Shown here one piece after another: positions 8,583 to 17,341 of a stretch of 64,000 nt of DNA; the stretch's first letter is position 1, and each line of letters starts with the position of its first letter. The position numbers and the translations under genes are program-made. The notes beneath the pieces were generated by a model. It was not told the DNA's origin and searched no databases. It saw only the letters and a list, made by a program, of their open reading frames with translations. Source of the stretch: Paraburkholderia sp. BL25I1N1 (lineage in GTDB: Bacteria; Pseudomonadota; Gammaproteobacteria; Burkholderiales; Burkholderiaceae); the NCBI RefSeq assembly GCF_003002025.1, contig NZ_PVZB01000008.1, positions 1 to 64,000 of the forward strand, read 5' to 3'.

Positions 8583-9448
8583 TAAGCATTACCCTCGATT
8601 GAACGCGCTTGCACGCCGACGCGACGCGACAGCCACATCACCACTGTGCGGGCCGCGACCACGCACCAGTCAAACGTATTGAGCACCGGCCGCTCGTGAA
8701 ACACGTCGTAGCCCGCGCTCTCGATGCGTTCGAGAAAGCGTAGGCCGCCGTGAACGGCACCGCATAACTCGATGCCCAACCTGCCCGGAATCCGCAAGGC
8801 GAGCGGCGCGCCACGCACCAGCATCTCGCGCACGAACGACACTTCGTGCGCCATGAGCGCCCGCCAGTCTGCATCGGCGACTCCGCTGGCAATGTGCGCC
8901 TCGGTCACGTTGAAGCGCCGCATATCGGCGAGCGGCAGGTACACGCGGTCCTTTTTCCAGTCGGCGGCGACGTCCAGCCAGAAGCTGATCAACTGCGACG
9001 CCGTGCAGATCGCGTCGGCCTCGGCGAGATTCTCCGGCGTGGCCGCGTTGATCAGATGCAGCATCAGATGCCCGAGCGGGTTGGCCGAGTGACGGCAATA
9101 GTCGAGCAGCGCGGCGCGGTCGGCGAAACGGCCGGCGTCGATATCCTGGGCGCACCCCTGGAGCAGATCGTAGAACGGCGCGAGCGGCAGTTTATACTGC
9201 GTGACCACGCCGGCGAGCTTGTCGAACAACAGCGGATGGACTGGCGCCGCATGTTGTTCCGCTACCGCGTCGAGGCCGGCGCGGAAGTCGGCGAGACGGG
9301 CGTGCCGCTCGGTTGCGCTCCAATCGCCTTCGTCGGCAATGTCGCCCGCCGTGCGCACGACCTGATAGATAATGCCGATGGGCGCGCGCAGCGCCTTGGG
9401 CAGCAACACGCTCGCGACCGGAAAGTTTTCGTATTGATCGACGTCCAT
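8582..9448 (-). CDS. hpnC: HpnC, hydroxysqualene synthase
   Basis: A 288-residue trans-isoprenyl synthase of the squalene/phytoene synthase fold. In the HpnC/D/E route, HpnD makes presqualene diphosphate, HpnC converts it to hydroxysqualene and HpnE reduces that to squalene. Family signatures are VDQYENFPVASVLLPKALR near the start, an Asp-rich GDIADEGD, and a second Asp-rich region FWLDVAADWKKDRVYLP. The frame is open to 9637, but the ATG at 9448 has a GAGG ribosome-binding site and starts exactly where HpnC proteins start. It is the first gene of the hpnC-hpnB unit. Confidence 0.9.
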   Translation of the reverse strand: MDVDQYENFPVASVLLPKALRAPIGIIYQVVRTAGDIADEGDWSATERHARLADFRAGLDAVAEQHAAPVHPLLFDKLAGVVTQYKLPLAPFYDLLQGCAQDIDAGRFADRAALLDYCRHSANPLGHLMLHLINAATPENLAEADAICTASQLISFWLDVAADWKKDRVYLPLADMRRFNVTEAHIASGVADADWRALMAHEVSFVREMLVRGAPLALRIPGRLGIELCGAVHGGLRFLERIESAGYDVFHERPVLNTFDWCVVAARTVVMWLSRRVGVQARSIEGNA

Positions 9449-9792
9449 CCAGCGAGCCTCGAAACCCTTTTGTAATGCGGGCACCAGGCGCCGCGCGACT
9501 ACGTAGTTTAAGGGTTCCGTCAAACCGCTGCAGCTTGCAATCATTACCGCTTCCGCATTGCCGTACCCGATGCTTGCCGCGCCGGGCGCCGGTTCCGCTG
9601 TTGTGACGCCCGACCGACAGCCGCCGGGCGCCGCCAAAGCAAAGCCCGGCTGATAGCGTTAGAATGCGCGTTTGGTTTTGCTGTACCGGCACGTCGCCGG
9701 GGCTCAAGACGTCAACTAATTAGATGATCGCGGCGATAAAGTCATAGTTACCGACTTCTTCGAAACCCGCGTCAGTCGGAGTTCGCCAACTT

Positions 9793-10737
9793 ATGCGAGT
9801 CATCCTTGCTCAACCCCGCGGCTTTTGTGCGGGTGTTGTTCGCGCAATCGAGATCGTCGACCGCGCGTTGCAGCAACACGGCGCACCCGTGTATGTTCGC
9901 CACGAGATTGTTCACAATCGGCACGTGGTCGACAATCTGCGCCAGAAAGGCGCGCGCTTCGTCGAGGAACTCGATGAAGTGCCGCAAGGCGCCGTGGCGA
10001 TTTTCAGCGCCCACGGTGTCGCTCAGACAGTTGAGCGCGATGCCGAAGCGCGCGGTCTCGACGTGCTTGACGCGACCTGCCCGCTGGTCACCAAAGTGCA
10101 CGTGCAGGGGCGCCAGTATGTCGGCGCCGGCCGCACGCTGATACTGATCGGCCACGCCGGGCATCCGGAAGTGGAAGGCACGATCGGCCAGATTCCGGGC
10201 AAAGTGCTGCTGGTGCAGAGCGAGGCCGAGGTCGCGCATCTGGATCTGCCGCTCGACACACCGCTCGCTTATGTCACGCAAACCACTCTCTCGGTGGACG
10301 ACACGCGCGGCATCATCGACGCGCTGCTGCGCCGCTTCACGGATATTGTCGGTCCGGATACGCGCGACATCTGCTACGCCACGCAAAACCGCCAGGCCGC
10401 GGTGCGCGAGTTGAGCAAGGAGGTCGACGTGCTGCTGGTGGTGGGCGCAACCAATAGTTCGAACTCGAACCGGCTGCGCGAGATCGGCAGCGAAAGCGGC
10501 GTGGCGAGCTATCTCGTCGCCGACGGTTCGGAAGTGAAGCCGGAATGGTTTGCGAACGTGCAGACCGTCGGCATCACGGCCGGTGCTTCGGCGCCGGAAG
10601 AGATGGTCAAGAACGTAATCGATGCGCTGAGCGCATTGGGGCCTGTCGATGTCACGACGATGGCGGGCCGTGAAGAAAAAGTCGAATTCAAGTTGCCATC
10701 GAAGCTGATGCAACCACTCGCTGCACGCGAAGTTTAA
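9793..10737 (+). CDS. ispH: 4-hydroxy-3-methylbut-2-enyl diphosphate reductase (IspH)
   Basis: IspH is the last enzyme of the MEP pathway, an iron-sulphur protein producing IPP and DMAPP. The 314-residue protein keeps the three cluster cysteines ([32 protein letters not shown]) and the catalytic Glu-Thr region ([12 protein letters not shown]). A GGAG site lies about 11 bases before the ATG. The stop is ten bases before hpnH, so the two are co-transcribed. Burkholderia-type genomes usually carry another ispH on the main chromosome; this one is probably dedicated to hopanoid supply (inference from context). Confidence 0.93.
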   Translation: MRVILAQPRGFCAGVVRAIEIVDRALQQHGAPVYVRHEIVHNRHVVDNLRQKGARFVEELDEVPQGAVAIFSAHGVAQTVERDAEARGLDVLDATCPLVTKVHVQGRQYVGAGRTLILIGHAGHPEVEGTIGQIPGKVLLVQSEAEVAHLDLPLDTPLAYVTQTTLSVDDTRGIIDALLRRFTDIVGPDTRDICYATQNRQAAVRELSKEVDVLLVVGATNSSNSNRLREIGSESGVASYLVADGSEVKPEWFANVQTVGITAGASAPEEMVKNVIDALSALGPVDVTTMAGREEKVEFKLPSKLMQPLAAREV

Positions 10738-10747
10738 GGAGGACGTC

Positions 10748-11902
10748 TTGTCTATTCCGCTGCTACAGAAAGTCCGGGTCGGCGCATACATCATGCGTCA
10801 GCATATGTCCGGGAACAAACGCTATCCGCTCGCCCTGATGCTGGAACCGCTGTTCCGCTGCAACCTCGCCTGCAATGGCTGCGGCAAGATCGACTATCCG
10901 GATCCCATCCTGAATCAGCGTTTGTCGCTGCAGGAATGCCTTGAAGCCGTCGACGAATGCAATGCGCCGGTGGTCTCGATCGCAGGCGGCGAACCGCTGC
11001 TGCACAAGGAAATGCCGCAGATCGTGAAGGGCATCATGGCGCGCAAGAAGTTCGTGTACCTGTGCACGAACGCGCTGCTGATGGAAAAGAAGATGGACGA
11101 CTACGAGCCGAATCCGTACTTCGTCTGGTCGGTTCACCTCGACGGCGACAAGCAGGCGCACGACCACTCGGTGTCGCAAGACGGCGTGTACGACAAGGCT
11201 GTCGCCGCCATCAAGGAAGCGAAGCGCCGCGGTTTCCGCGTGAACATCAACTGCACGCTGTTCAACGACGCCGTGCCGGAACGCGTCGCTGCGTTCTTCG
11301 ACACGCTGGGCCCGATGGGCGTGGACGGCATCACTGTCTCGCCGGGTTACGCGTACGAACGCGCGCCGGATCAGCAGCACTTCCTGAACCGCGACAAGAC
11401 CAAGCACCTGTTCCGCGAAATTTTCAAGCGCGGCAACAACGGCAAGAACTGGTCGTTCAGCCAGTCGAGCATGTTCCTCGACTTCCTGGCCGGCAATCAG
11501 ACATACGAATGCACGCCGTGGGGCAACCCCGCGCGTACCGTGTTCGGCTGGCAAAAGCCGTGCTATCTGGTCGGCGAAGGTTACGTGAAGACCTTCAAGG
11601 AACTGATGGAAACCACGGACTGGGACAAGTACGGCACGGGTAACTACGAGAAGTGCGCGGACTGCATGGTGCACTGCGGTTTCGAAGCGACCGCCGTGAT
11701 GGATACGGTCACGCATCCGCTGAAGGCGCTGAAGGTTGCCGTGCGCGGCCCGAAGACCTCGGGCGCGTTCACGAAGGACATTCCTTTGGATAAGCAACGT
11801 CCTGCCGAGTACGTCTTCTCCCGCCACGTCGAGATCAAGCTGGAAGAGATCAAGGTGTCGGGCAAGGGCAAGAAAGTGCAGACGGCGACGGCTGCAACCT
11901 AA
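10748..11902 (+). CDS. hpnH: Hopanoid radical SAM protein HpnH
   Basis: HpnH is a radical S-adenosylmethionine enzyme that joins an adenosyl group to diploptene, giving adenosylhopane, the first step of side-chain extension. The 384-residue protein has the cluster motif CNLACNGCGKIDYP, the SAM-binding AGGEPLLHKEM, and a C-terminal cysteine group (YEKCADCMVHCGFEA). Translation starts at TTG, supported by a perfect AAGGAGG site seven bases upstream. HpnG, encoded at about 17 kb, acts on its product. Confidence 0.93.
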   Translation: MSIPLLQKVRVGAYIMRQHMSGNKRYPLALMLEPLFRCNLACNGCGKIDYPDPILNQRLSLQECLEAVDECNAPVVSIAGGEPLLHKEMPQIVKGIMARKKFVYLCTNALLMEKKMDDYEPNPYFVWSVHLDGDKQAHDHSVSQDGVYDKAVAAIKEAKRRGFRVNINCTLFNDAVPERVAAFFDTLGPMGVDGITVSPGYAYERAPDQQHFLNRDKTKHLFREIFKRGNNGKNWSFSQSSMFLDFLAGNQTYECTPWGNPARTVFGWQKPCYLVGEGYVKTFKELMETTDWDKYGTGNYEKCADCMVHCGFEATAVMDTVTHPLKALKVAVRGPKTSGAFTKDIPLDKQRPAEYVFSRHVEIKLEEIKVSGKGKKVQTATAAT

Positions 11903-11944
11903 GCGTCGAAGGGGCGGCCTCACGCCGTCCTTTGTCGTGTATGC

Positions 11945-11985
11945 AAAAAAAGCGCGGTGGCCATTCAGCCACCGCGCTTTTTTTT
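11945..11985. terminator. Bidirectional terminator after hpnH
   Basis: An A-run, then an 11-base stem (AGCGCGGTGGC and its complement) with a 6-base loop, then eight T residues. It lies between convergent hpnH and hpnM and works in either direction. Confidence 0.88.
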
Positions 11986-12037
11986 ATGCCTTGTGCCTCA
12001 CACGGTGCGACGTGTGGGCCGTTAACACGGCCCAGCG

Positions 12038-12643
12038 CTACCCAGCGCTACGCGCATTGTGAGCGGTCAAAAACTTGATCAGCCCGTCGATCCCGCCTTT
12101 GGCAATCTGATCGGCGAATTGCGTCTGATACACCTGGATCAGCCACGCGCCCATCATGTTGATGTCGTAGACCTTCCAGCCTGCGGCATCCTTAGTCATG
12201 CGATAGTCGATTGCGTCATCGCCGCCATTGCTCAGCACGTGCGATTGCACGACCACGTCTTTGGCGCCCGCCGGCACGTTGACCGGCGCGAATTTAAACT
12301 TTACGTCCTGGTCACGCAGTTGCGACAGCGAGGCCGCATAAGTGCGCGTGAGCAGCAGCGTAAACTGCTCGTACAGTTGCTTTTGCTGGTCGGGCGTCGC
12401 GGTGGACCAGGCCTTGCCGACCGCGATGCGCGTGGTGCGCTGAAAGTCCGTGGCCGGCAGGAAGCGCGACTCGACCAGTTGCGTGATCTTCGCCATGTCG
12501 CCGCCGCGCGCCTGCGGGTCAGCCTTCATGGCCGCCACCGTGCCCTCGACAGCACTTTTTACCACCGCGTCGGGCGCGCTTTGCGCATATGCCGCAGTGG
12601 ACACCACGGCCGCAGCCAGAAAAGCAGACAGATAACGTTTCAT
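12038..12643 (-). CDS. hpnM: HpnM, MlaC-like periplasmic lipid-binding protein
   Basis: A 201-residue protein with a signal peptide (MKRYLSAFLAAAVVSTAAYAQ) and the MlaC/Ttg2D fold: FLPATDFQRTTRIAVGKAW, YEQFTLLLTRTYAASL and the C-terminal GWKVYDINMMGAWLIQVYQTQFA. MlaC proteins shuttle phospholipids across the periplasm; the hopanoid-cluster member is named HpnM. The frame extends upstream, but the ATG at 12643 starts at the signal peptide. It is divergent from hpnN, the predicted inner-membrane hopanoid transporter, and the two plausibly hand over lipid. Confidence 0.88.
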   Translation of the reverse strand: MKRYLSAFLAAAVVSTAAYAQSAPDAVVKSAVEGTVAAMKADPQARGGDMAKITQLVESRFLPATDFQRTTRIAVGKAWSTATPDQQKQLYEQFTLLLTRTYAASLSQLRDQDVKFKFAPVNVPAGAKDVVVQSHVLSNGGDDAIDYRMTKDAAGWKVYDINMMGAWLIQVYQTQFADQIAKGGIDGLIKFLTAHNARSAG

Positions 12644-12856
12644 ACGTTCGACAGAACCTGAAAGAAGTAAGCGCCGCCGGGCTTGCAAGCACGCGGCGAA
12701 AGCAGGATAGACCAGTATACCGAGATTGCGTTCCCGCCCTGATGAGCGTGTGCGGGAGCCGCACTTGCTACCGAACCGGGGGCTCGCCGCTCCGTCTCTG
12801 TATACTTGTGCACTTTCGTCAAAAACAACAACCGTGATAAGGCCAATTTCGCCTAC

Positions 12857-15472
12857 ATGCTGAAGTCATCTATTGTCCGTCTCGTCGCCTATTCAGTGCG
12901 TCATCCAATGCGGATCGTCGCGCTATCGCTCGTGCTCGCCGTTCTGAGCGGTTTCTACGTTGCCTTTAACTTCAAGATCAACACGGACATCAGCCGTCTC
13001 ATCGAGAACGACAAGCAATGGTCGGCGCTCGAACATGCCGTGGACGTGGCCTTCCCGGATCGCGGCCAAACCGTGCTGGTGGTCGTCGAAGCGCGCGCGC
13101 CGGAATTCGCCGACGCCGCCGCGCAAGCCCTGACCACCGCCCTCAAGGCCGATCCCAAGGAATTCGTAGCGGTTTCGCAGCCGGCCGGCGGCCCGTTCTT
13201 CGAACACAATGGCCTGCTGTTCCCGTCCCTCGACGAGGTCATGTCGACCACCTCGCAGTTGGTCCAGTCCCGCCCGCTCGTCAATGCCCTTGCCCACGAC
13301 CCGAGCCTGACCGGCCTTGCCGGCACGCTGACCACGAGCCTGTTGCTGCCGCTTCAACTCGGCCAGGTGAAGCTCGGCGACATGAGCCATCTGCTGTCGC
13401 AAAGCGCGACCACGTTGGACCGCGTGCTGGCCGGCCAACCGGCCGCCTTCTCGTGGCGCGCTCTGGTCGACAAGAGCGCGGCCGCGGTGCCGGCACGCGC
13501 CTTCGTCATCGTGCAGCCGGTCGTGAACTACGATGCGCTCGAGCCGGGCGCGTCGGCGTCGAAGTCGATCCGCGACACCGCGGCCGCGCTGCACCTCGAC
13601 TCGCGCTACGGCGCCACCGTCCGTCTGACCGGCGAACAGCCGCTCGCCGACGAAGAGTTCGCTTCGGTCAAGGACGGCGCGGTGCTCAACGGCATCGGCA
13701 CCTTCATCGTCGTGCTGATCATTCTGTGGCTGGCGTTGCGCTCGGGCCGCATGATCGTCGCCGTGTTCATCACGCTGTTCGTCGGGCTCGCGATCACCGC
13801 GGCGCTCGGCCTGATGCTGGTGGGCGCGCTCAACATGATTTCGGTCGCCTTCATGGTGCTGTTCGTCGGGCTCGGGGTCGATTTCGGCGTGCAGTTCGGC
13901 GTCAAGTATCGCGAGGAGCGCAATCGCGACAACCGGCTTTCCGCTGCGCTGATGCACACGTCGCACAGTATCGGCGTGCCGCTCACGCTCGCCGCGGTCG
14001 CGGTCGCGCTGAGCTTCTTCTCGTTCCTGCCTACGGCTTACCGCGGCGTGTCCGAACTGGGTGAGATCGCGGGCGTCGGTATGTTCGTCGCGTACTTCAC
14101 CAACATGACGCTGCTGCCGGCTCTGCTGAAAATCTTCCGGCCGCCCGGCGAAGCCGGTTCGCCAGGCTTCAAGCAGCTCGCCCCGGTCGACGATTTCCTC
14201 GCTCATCATCGCAAGCCGGTGCTGATCGGCACGCTGATTGTCGTGATCGGCGCCACGCCGTTGCTCACGCATCTGCGCTTCGACTTCAACCCGCTGCATT
14301 TGAAGGACCCGCATACGGAGTCGATGGCGACGTTGTTGTCGCTCAAGGATTCGCCGGAGGCCGCGGTCAACAATGTGCATGTGCTGGCGTCCTCGCTCGC
14401 CGACGCCGACCGCATAGCCGACCATCTGCGTACGTTGCCGGAAGTAGGCCGCGTCACCACACTCGACACCTTCGTGCCCGCCGATCAGCAACAAAAGCTG
14501 ATGCTGATCGCAAGCGCCGCGCAGCAGCTATTGCCCGCCTTGCAGCAACAGCCCGCGCAACAGGCAACGGACGCCGTGCGCGTCGCCGCGCTCAAGCGCG
14601 CGTCGAACCAGCTCTCGCTCGCCGCCGACGATTACCCGGGGCCGGGCGCCGCTGAAGCCAAGCATCTGTCCGCCACGTTGCAGAAGTTGGCCGCCACCGA
14701 TGCCGCCACGCGCGACCGCGCCGAAACTGCAATGTCGGACACGCTGCGCATCGCACTGAAGCAGTTGGCCAATCTGCTGCAACCCACCGAGATCACCCGC
14801 GAGAATCTGCCCAAGGAAATCTCCAAGGGCTGGGTCTCGAAGGACGGCCGCGCTCTCGTGGACATCGCGCCGAAGGTGAAACCCGGCACCGATCCGAACG
14901 ACGACGTCATACTCGCGCACTTCGCCCACGCGGTGAAGAAAGCGGAGCCGGGCGCGATCGGCGGGCCGATTTCGATCCTGCATTCCGCCGACACCATCAT
15001 CAAGGCGTTCCTGCAGGCCGCGGGCTACGCGCTCGTATCGATCGCAATTCTGCTGTGGATCGCGCTGCGGCGCGTCAGCGACATGTTGCGCACGCTGGTT
15101 CCGTTGCTGGTATCCGCACTCGTGACGCTCGAGTTGTGCGTGGTATTCGGCATGCCGCTGAACTTTGCGAATATCATCGCTTTGCCGCTGATGCTCGGCG
15201 TCGGCGTAGCGTTCAAGATCTACTTCGTGATGGCGTGGCGCCACGGTCAGACCGGCCTTCTGCAGTCGAGCCTGACGCACGCTGTGCTGTTCAGCGCGGC
15301 GACCACGGCGACCGCGTTCGGCAGCCTCTGGCTGTCGCACCATCCGGGAACGTCCAGCATGGGGCGCTTGCTGGCGCTCTCGCTGTTTTGCACACTGGTC
15401 GGCGCAGTGGTGTTTCAACCCGTGTTGATGGGCAAGCCGCGCTCACGTCGCGCGAAGCAAAAAGGAATATAA
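12857..15472 (+). CDS. hpnN: HpnN, RND-family hopanoid transporter
   Basis: An 871-residue inner-membrane protein with two MMPL-type transporter halves. Each has a large periplasmic loop followed by membrane helices (first bundle about residues 270-440, with [23 protein letters not shown]; second near the C terminus, with [20 protein letters not shown]). HpnN moves hopanoids from the inner to the outer membrane. The frame is open from GTG 12806; the ATG at 12857 is chosen because it starts at the first helix region, but its ribosome-binding site is weak. The stop is two bases before mlaA. Confidence 0.9.
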   Translation: MLKSSIVRLVAYSVRHPMRIVALSLVLAVLSGFYVAFNFKINTDISRLIENDKQWSALEHAVDVAFPDRGQTVLVVVEARAPEFADAAAQALTTALKADPKEFVAVSQPAGGPFFEHNGLLFPSLDEVMSTTSQLVQSRPLVNALAHDPSLTGLAGTLTTSLLLPLQLGQVKLGDMSHLLSQSATTLDRVLAGQPAAFSWRALVDKSAAAVPARAFVIVQPVVNYDALEPGASASKSIRDTAAALHLDSRYGATVRLTGEQPLADEEFASVKDGAVLNGIGTFIVVLIILWLALRSGRMIVAVFITLFVGLAITAALGLMLVGALNMISVAFMVLFVGLGVDFGVQFGVKYREERNRDNRLSAALMHTSHSIGVPLTLAAVAVALSFFSFLPTAYRGVSELGEIAGVGMFVAYFTNMTLLPALLKIFRPPGEAGSPGFKQLAPVDDFLAHHRKPVLIGTLIVVIGATPLLTHLRFDFNPLHLKDPHTESMATLLSLKDSPEAAVNNVHVLASSLADADRIADHLRTLPEVGRVTTLDTFVPADQQQKLMLIASAAQQLLPALQQQPAQQATDAVRVAALKRASNQLSLAADDYPGPGAAEAKHLSATLQKLAATDAATRDRAETAMSDTLRIALKQLANLLQPTEITRENLPKEISKGWVSKDGRALVDIAPKVKPGTDPNDDVILAHFAHAVKKAEPGAIGGPISILHSADTIIKAFLQAAGYALVSIAILLWIALRRVSDMLRTLVPLLVSALVTLELCVVFGMPLNFANIIALPLMLGVGVAFKIYFVMAWRHGQTGLLQSSLTHAVLFSAATTATAFGSLWLSHHPGTSSMGRLLALSLFCTLVGAVVFQPVLMGKPRSRRAKQKGI

Positions 15473-15474
15473 GC

Positions 15475-16488
15475 ATGAAGCTGCGTAACGCCGCGCTGGC
15501 GCTCGTCGCCACCGGTTTGATCTCCGGCTGCGCCACCGGCCCCGACCGCAAACCCGGCGACCCGTTCGAACCGATGAACCGGGCCGTGTTCAGTTTCAAC
15601 GACGGCGTGGATCGCTACGTCGCTGTTCCGGTGGCGAAGGGTTACCAGAAGGTGACGCCGCAACCATTGCGCACCGCCGTCAGCAACTTCTTCTCGAATC
15701 TTGGCGATCTGACCAACGCCGCGAACGCGCTGCTGCAGCTGAAGTTCACCGACGCGACCGAGGACTTCGTCCGTTTCGCGTTCAATTCGACTTTCGGCCT
15801 GGGCGGCCTGCTCGATTGGGCGACGCCTGCCGGGCTGCCCAAGCACCATCAGGATTTCGGCCTGACGCTGGGTCACTGGGGCATTCCGTCGGGTCCGTAT
15901 CTGGTGCTGCCGCTGTTCGGGCCGAGCACGGTGCGTGACAGCATGGGGCTGATCGTCGACGTGAAGTTCAACCCGTTGAACTACATGGAGCCGGCGGTGC
16001 GCAATCCGCTCTACGTGCTGCAGTTCGTGAGCGTGCGTTCAGACCTGCTGGGCGCGTCGGACCTGCTGCAACAGGCTGCGCTGGACAAGTACTCGTTCGT
16101 GCGCGATGCCTATACGCAGCAACGCCGTGCCCGTCTGCGCGGCACGAGCGACAACGCGGCGCCGCTGCCGAACTATGACGACCAGGGCGATTCCGGCGCC
16201 TCGGAGGCACCCGCAGCCGGCGCGCCCGCTGCAGGGGCTTTGCCGAACTACGCGGATCCGGGCGACGCCGCGGAAGCGCCGAAGGCGGCCTCTGGCGCCG
16301 CCACGGGCGCACCGGCAGGCGTGCCCAACTACAGCGACCCAGGCGAAACGCCCGCGAGCGGCGCGGCAGGTTCGACGCCGACCGCACCGGCTGCCGTGCC
16401 CAACGGCGCTTCGGGCACGCCCGCACCGACGCCGCCCGCCGCGCCGGCCGAAGGCACGCAGCCGGCTTCAGCGCCGGTGACGCAATAA
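15475..16488 (+). CDS. mlaA: MlaA/VacJ-family outer-membrane lipoprotein with repeat tail
   Basis: A 337-residue lipoprotein (lipobox LISGC). Residues about 30-215 are the MlaA domain: DPFEPMNRAVFSFNDGVDRY, then GLPKHHQDFGLTLGHWGIPSGPYLVLPLFG. MlaA removes mislocalised phospholipid from the outer membrane; next to hpnN and hpnM it probably belongs to the hopanoid transport set. Unusually, it has a Pro/Ala/Gly-rich tail of about 110 residues containing three copies of a PNYxDxGD/E motif near residues 231, 256 and 283. An AAGGA site precedes the ATG. Confidence 0.9.
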   Translation: MKLRNAALALVATGLISGCATGPDRKPGDPFEPMNRAVFSFNDGVDRYVAVPVAKGYQKVTPQPLRTAVSNFFSNLGDLTNAANALLQLKFTDATEDFVRFAFNSTFGLGGLLDWATPAGLPKHHQDFGLTLGHWGIPSGPYLVLPLFGPSTVRDSMGLIVDVKFNPLNYMEPAVRNPLYVLQFVSVRSDLLGASDLLQQAALDKYSFVRDAYTQQRRARLRGTSDNAAPLPNYDDQGDSGASEAPAAGAPAAGALPNYADPGDAAEAPKAASGAATGAPAGVPNYSDPGETPASGAAGSTPTAPAAVPNGASGTPAPTPPAAPAEGTQPASAPVTQ

Positions 16489-16606
16489 GTATTGGGGTTT
16501 GGACGGGGCGCCTCGAACGGGCGCCCTGTAAAGCCGGACTCGACGCTGGCACAGAAGCGGACGGGTTGACGCTTGCCGCTTCGGCGCACAACGCGCGCGA
16601 CACGTT

Positions 16607-17338
16607 TCAGGCGATAGCCATGCGAAAAGCGCCCGCTTCCTCGATCGCACGCCGTGCGTGGACCAGCGAGAGGCGCGCCGCCCGGGCGTCGACGGCAAGC
16701 TGGATCAGCGCGCCGAGTTGTGAGGGTTGTCGCATCAATTCCCGCAGAATCGGCCCCAGCGCTGTGCTGCCGTCATCGCGCAGGCCGGCGGTTGCCGCGG
16801 ACGGCAGCGTGCGCCACACCGGATCGACAATCGCGCGGCACACGGCAAACGGCACGCCGTGCGCGGCAGCCTTCGCCCCGGCGATATGCGATTCCATATC
16901 CACCCCCAGCGCGCCGTTCGAGCGATGCAGCGCGTCCTTATCGCCCGCGCTCACCAGAGGTGCGGTGACGGCCGCCATGAGACCGCGCCGCAAACGCGTA
17001 GAGAGCGGCCCAACGGCCAGTGCGGCCGCGAGCCTGTCCGACCATAGCCGATCGGTCGGGAGGCGCCCAAACGGCCCCTCGACGGCATCAGCGACGATCA
17101 GCGAGCCCGGCTCCAGATCCGGCGCCAAACCGCCCGCCGTGCCGAAACTCACGATACCCGAACAGCCGCGTTCGACCGCCGCGCTCAACGCGCGCTCCAG
17201 CAGATCGGCGCGCGCCGCGTAGACGACCTCGACACCTTCGCCGCGCGCGATGCGGGCTTCGAACGCCATGCCGGTCACCACGATCACCGGCAAGGGACTG
17301 CGGCCGTTATCGGCGGACAGGCTGGGGGCAAGCGGCAT
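16607..17338 (-). CDS. hpnG: HpnG, adenosylhopane nucleosidase/phosphorylase
   Basis: HpnG releases adenine from adenosylhopane to give ribosylhopane. The 243-residue protein has the purine nucleoside phosphorylase-type fold: an N-terminal VIVVTGMAFEARIA, the glycine-rich GIVSFGTAGGLAPDLEPGSLIVAD, and the nucleoside-binding GVDMESHIAGAKAAAHGVPFAVCRAIVDP. It follows shc by three bases, so it is the last gene of hpnD-hpnE-shc-hpnG. Confidence 0.9.
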   Translation of the reverse strand: MPLAPSLSADNGRSPLPVIVVTGMAFEARIARGEGVEVVYAARADLLERALSAAVERGCSGIVSFGTAGGLAPDLEPGSLIVADAVEGPFGRLPTDRLWSDRLAAALAVGPLSTRLRRGLMAAVTAPLVSAGDKDALHRSNGALGVDMESHIAGAKAAAHGVPFAVCRAIVDPVWRTLPSAATAGLRDDGSTALGPILRELMRQPSQLGALIQLAVDARAARLSLVHARRAIEEAGAFRMAIA

Positions 17339-17341
17339 CCG

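Noticed and set aside
12923-14494. 523-residue open frame antisense to hpnN
   Set aside because: His/Arg/Glu-rich shadow of a GC-rich coding gene with no family resemblance.
16505-16527. Hairpin after mlaA as a rho-independent terminator
   Set aside because: The GGGCGCC/GGCGCCC stem is present, but no T-run follows on either strand, so it was not listed as a terminator.
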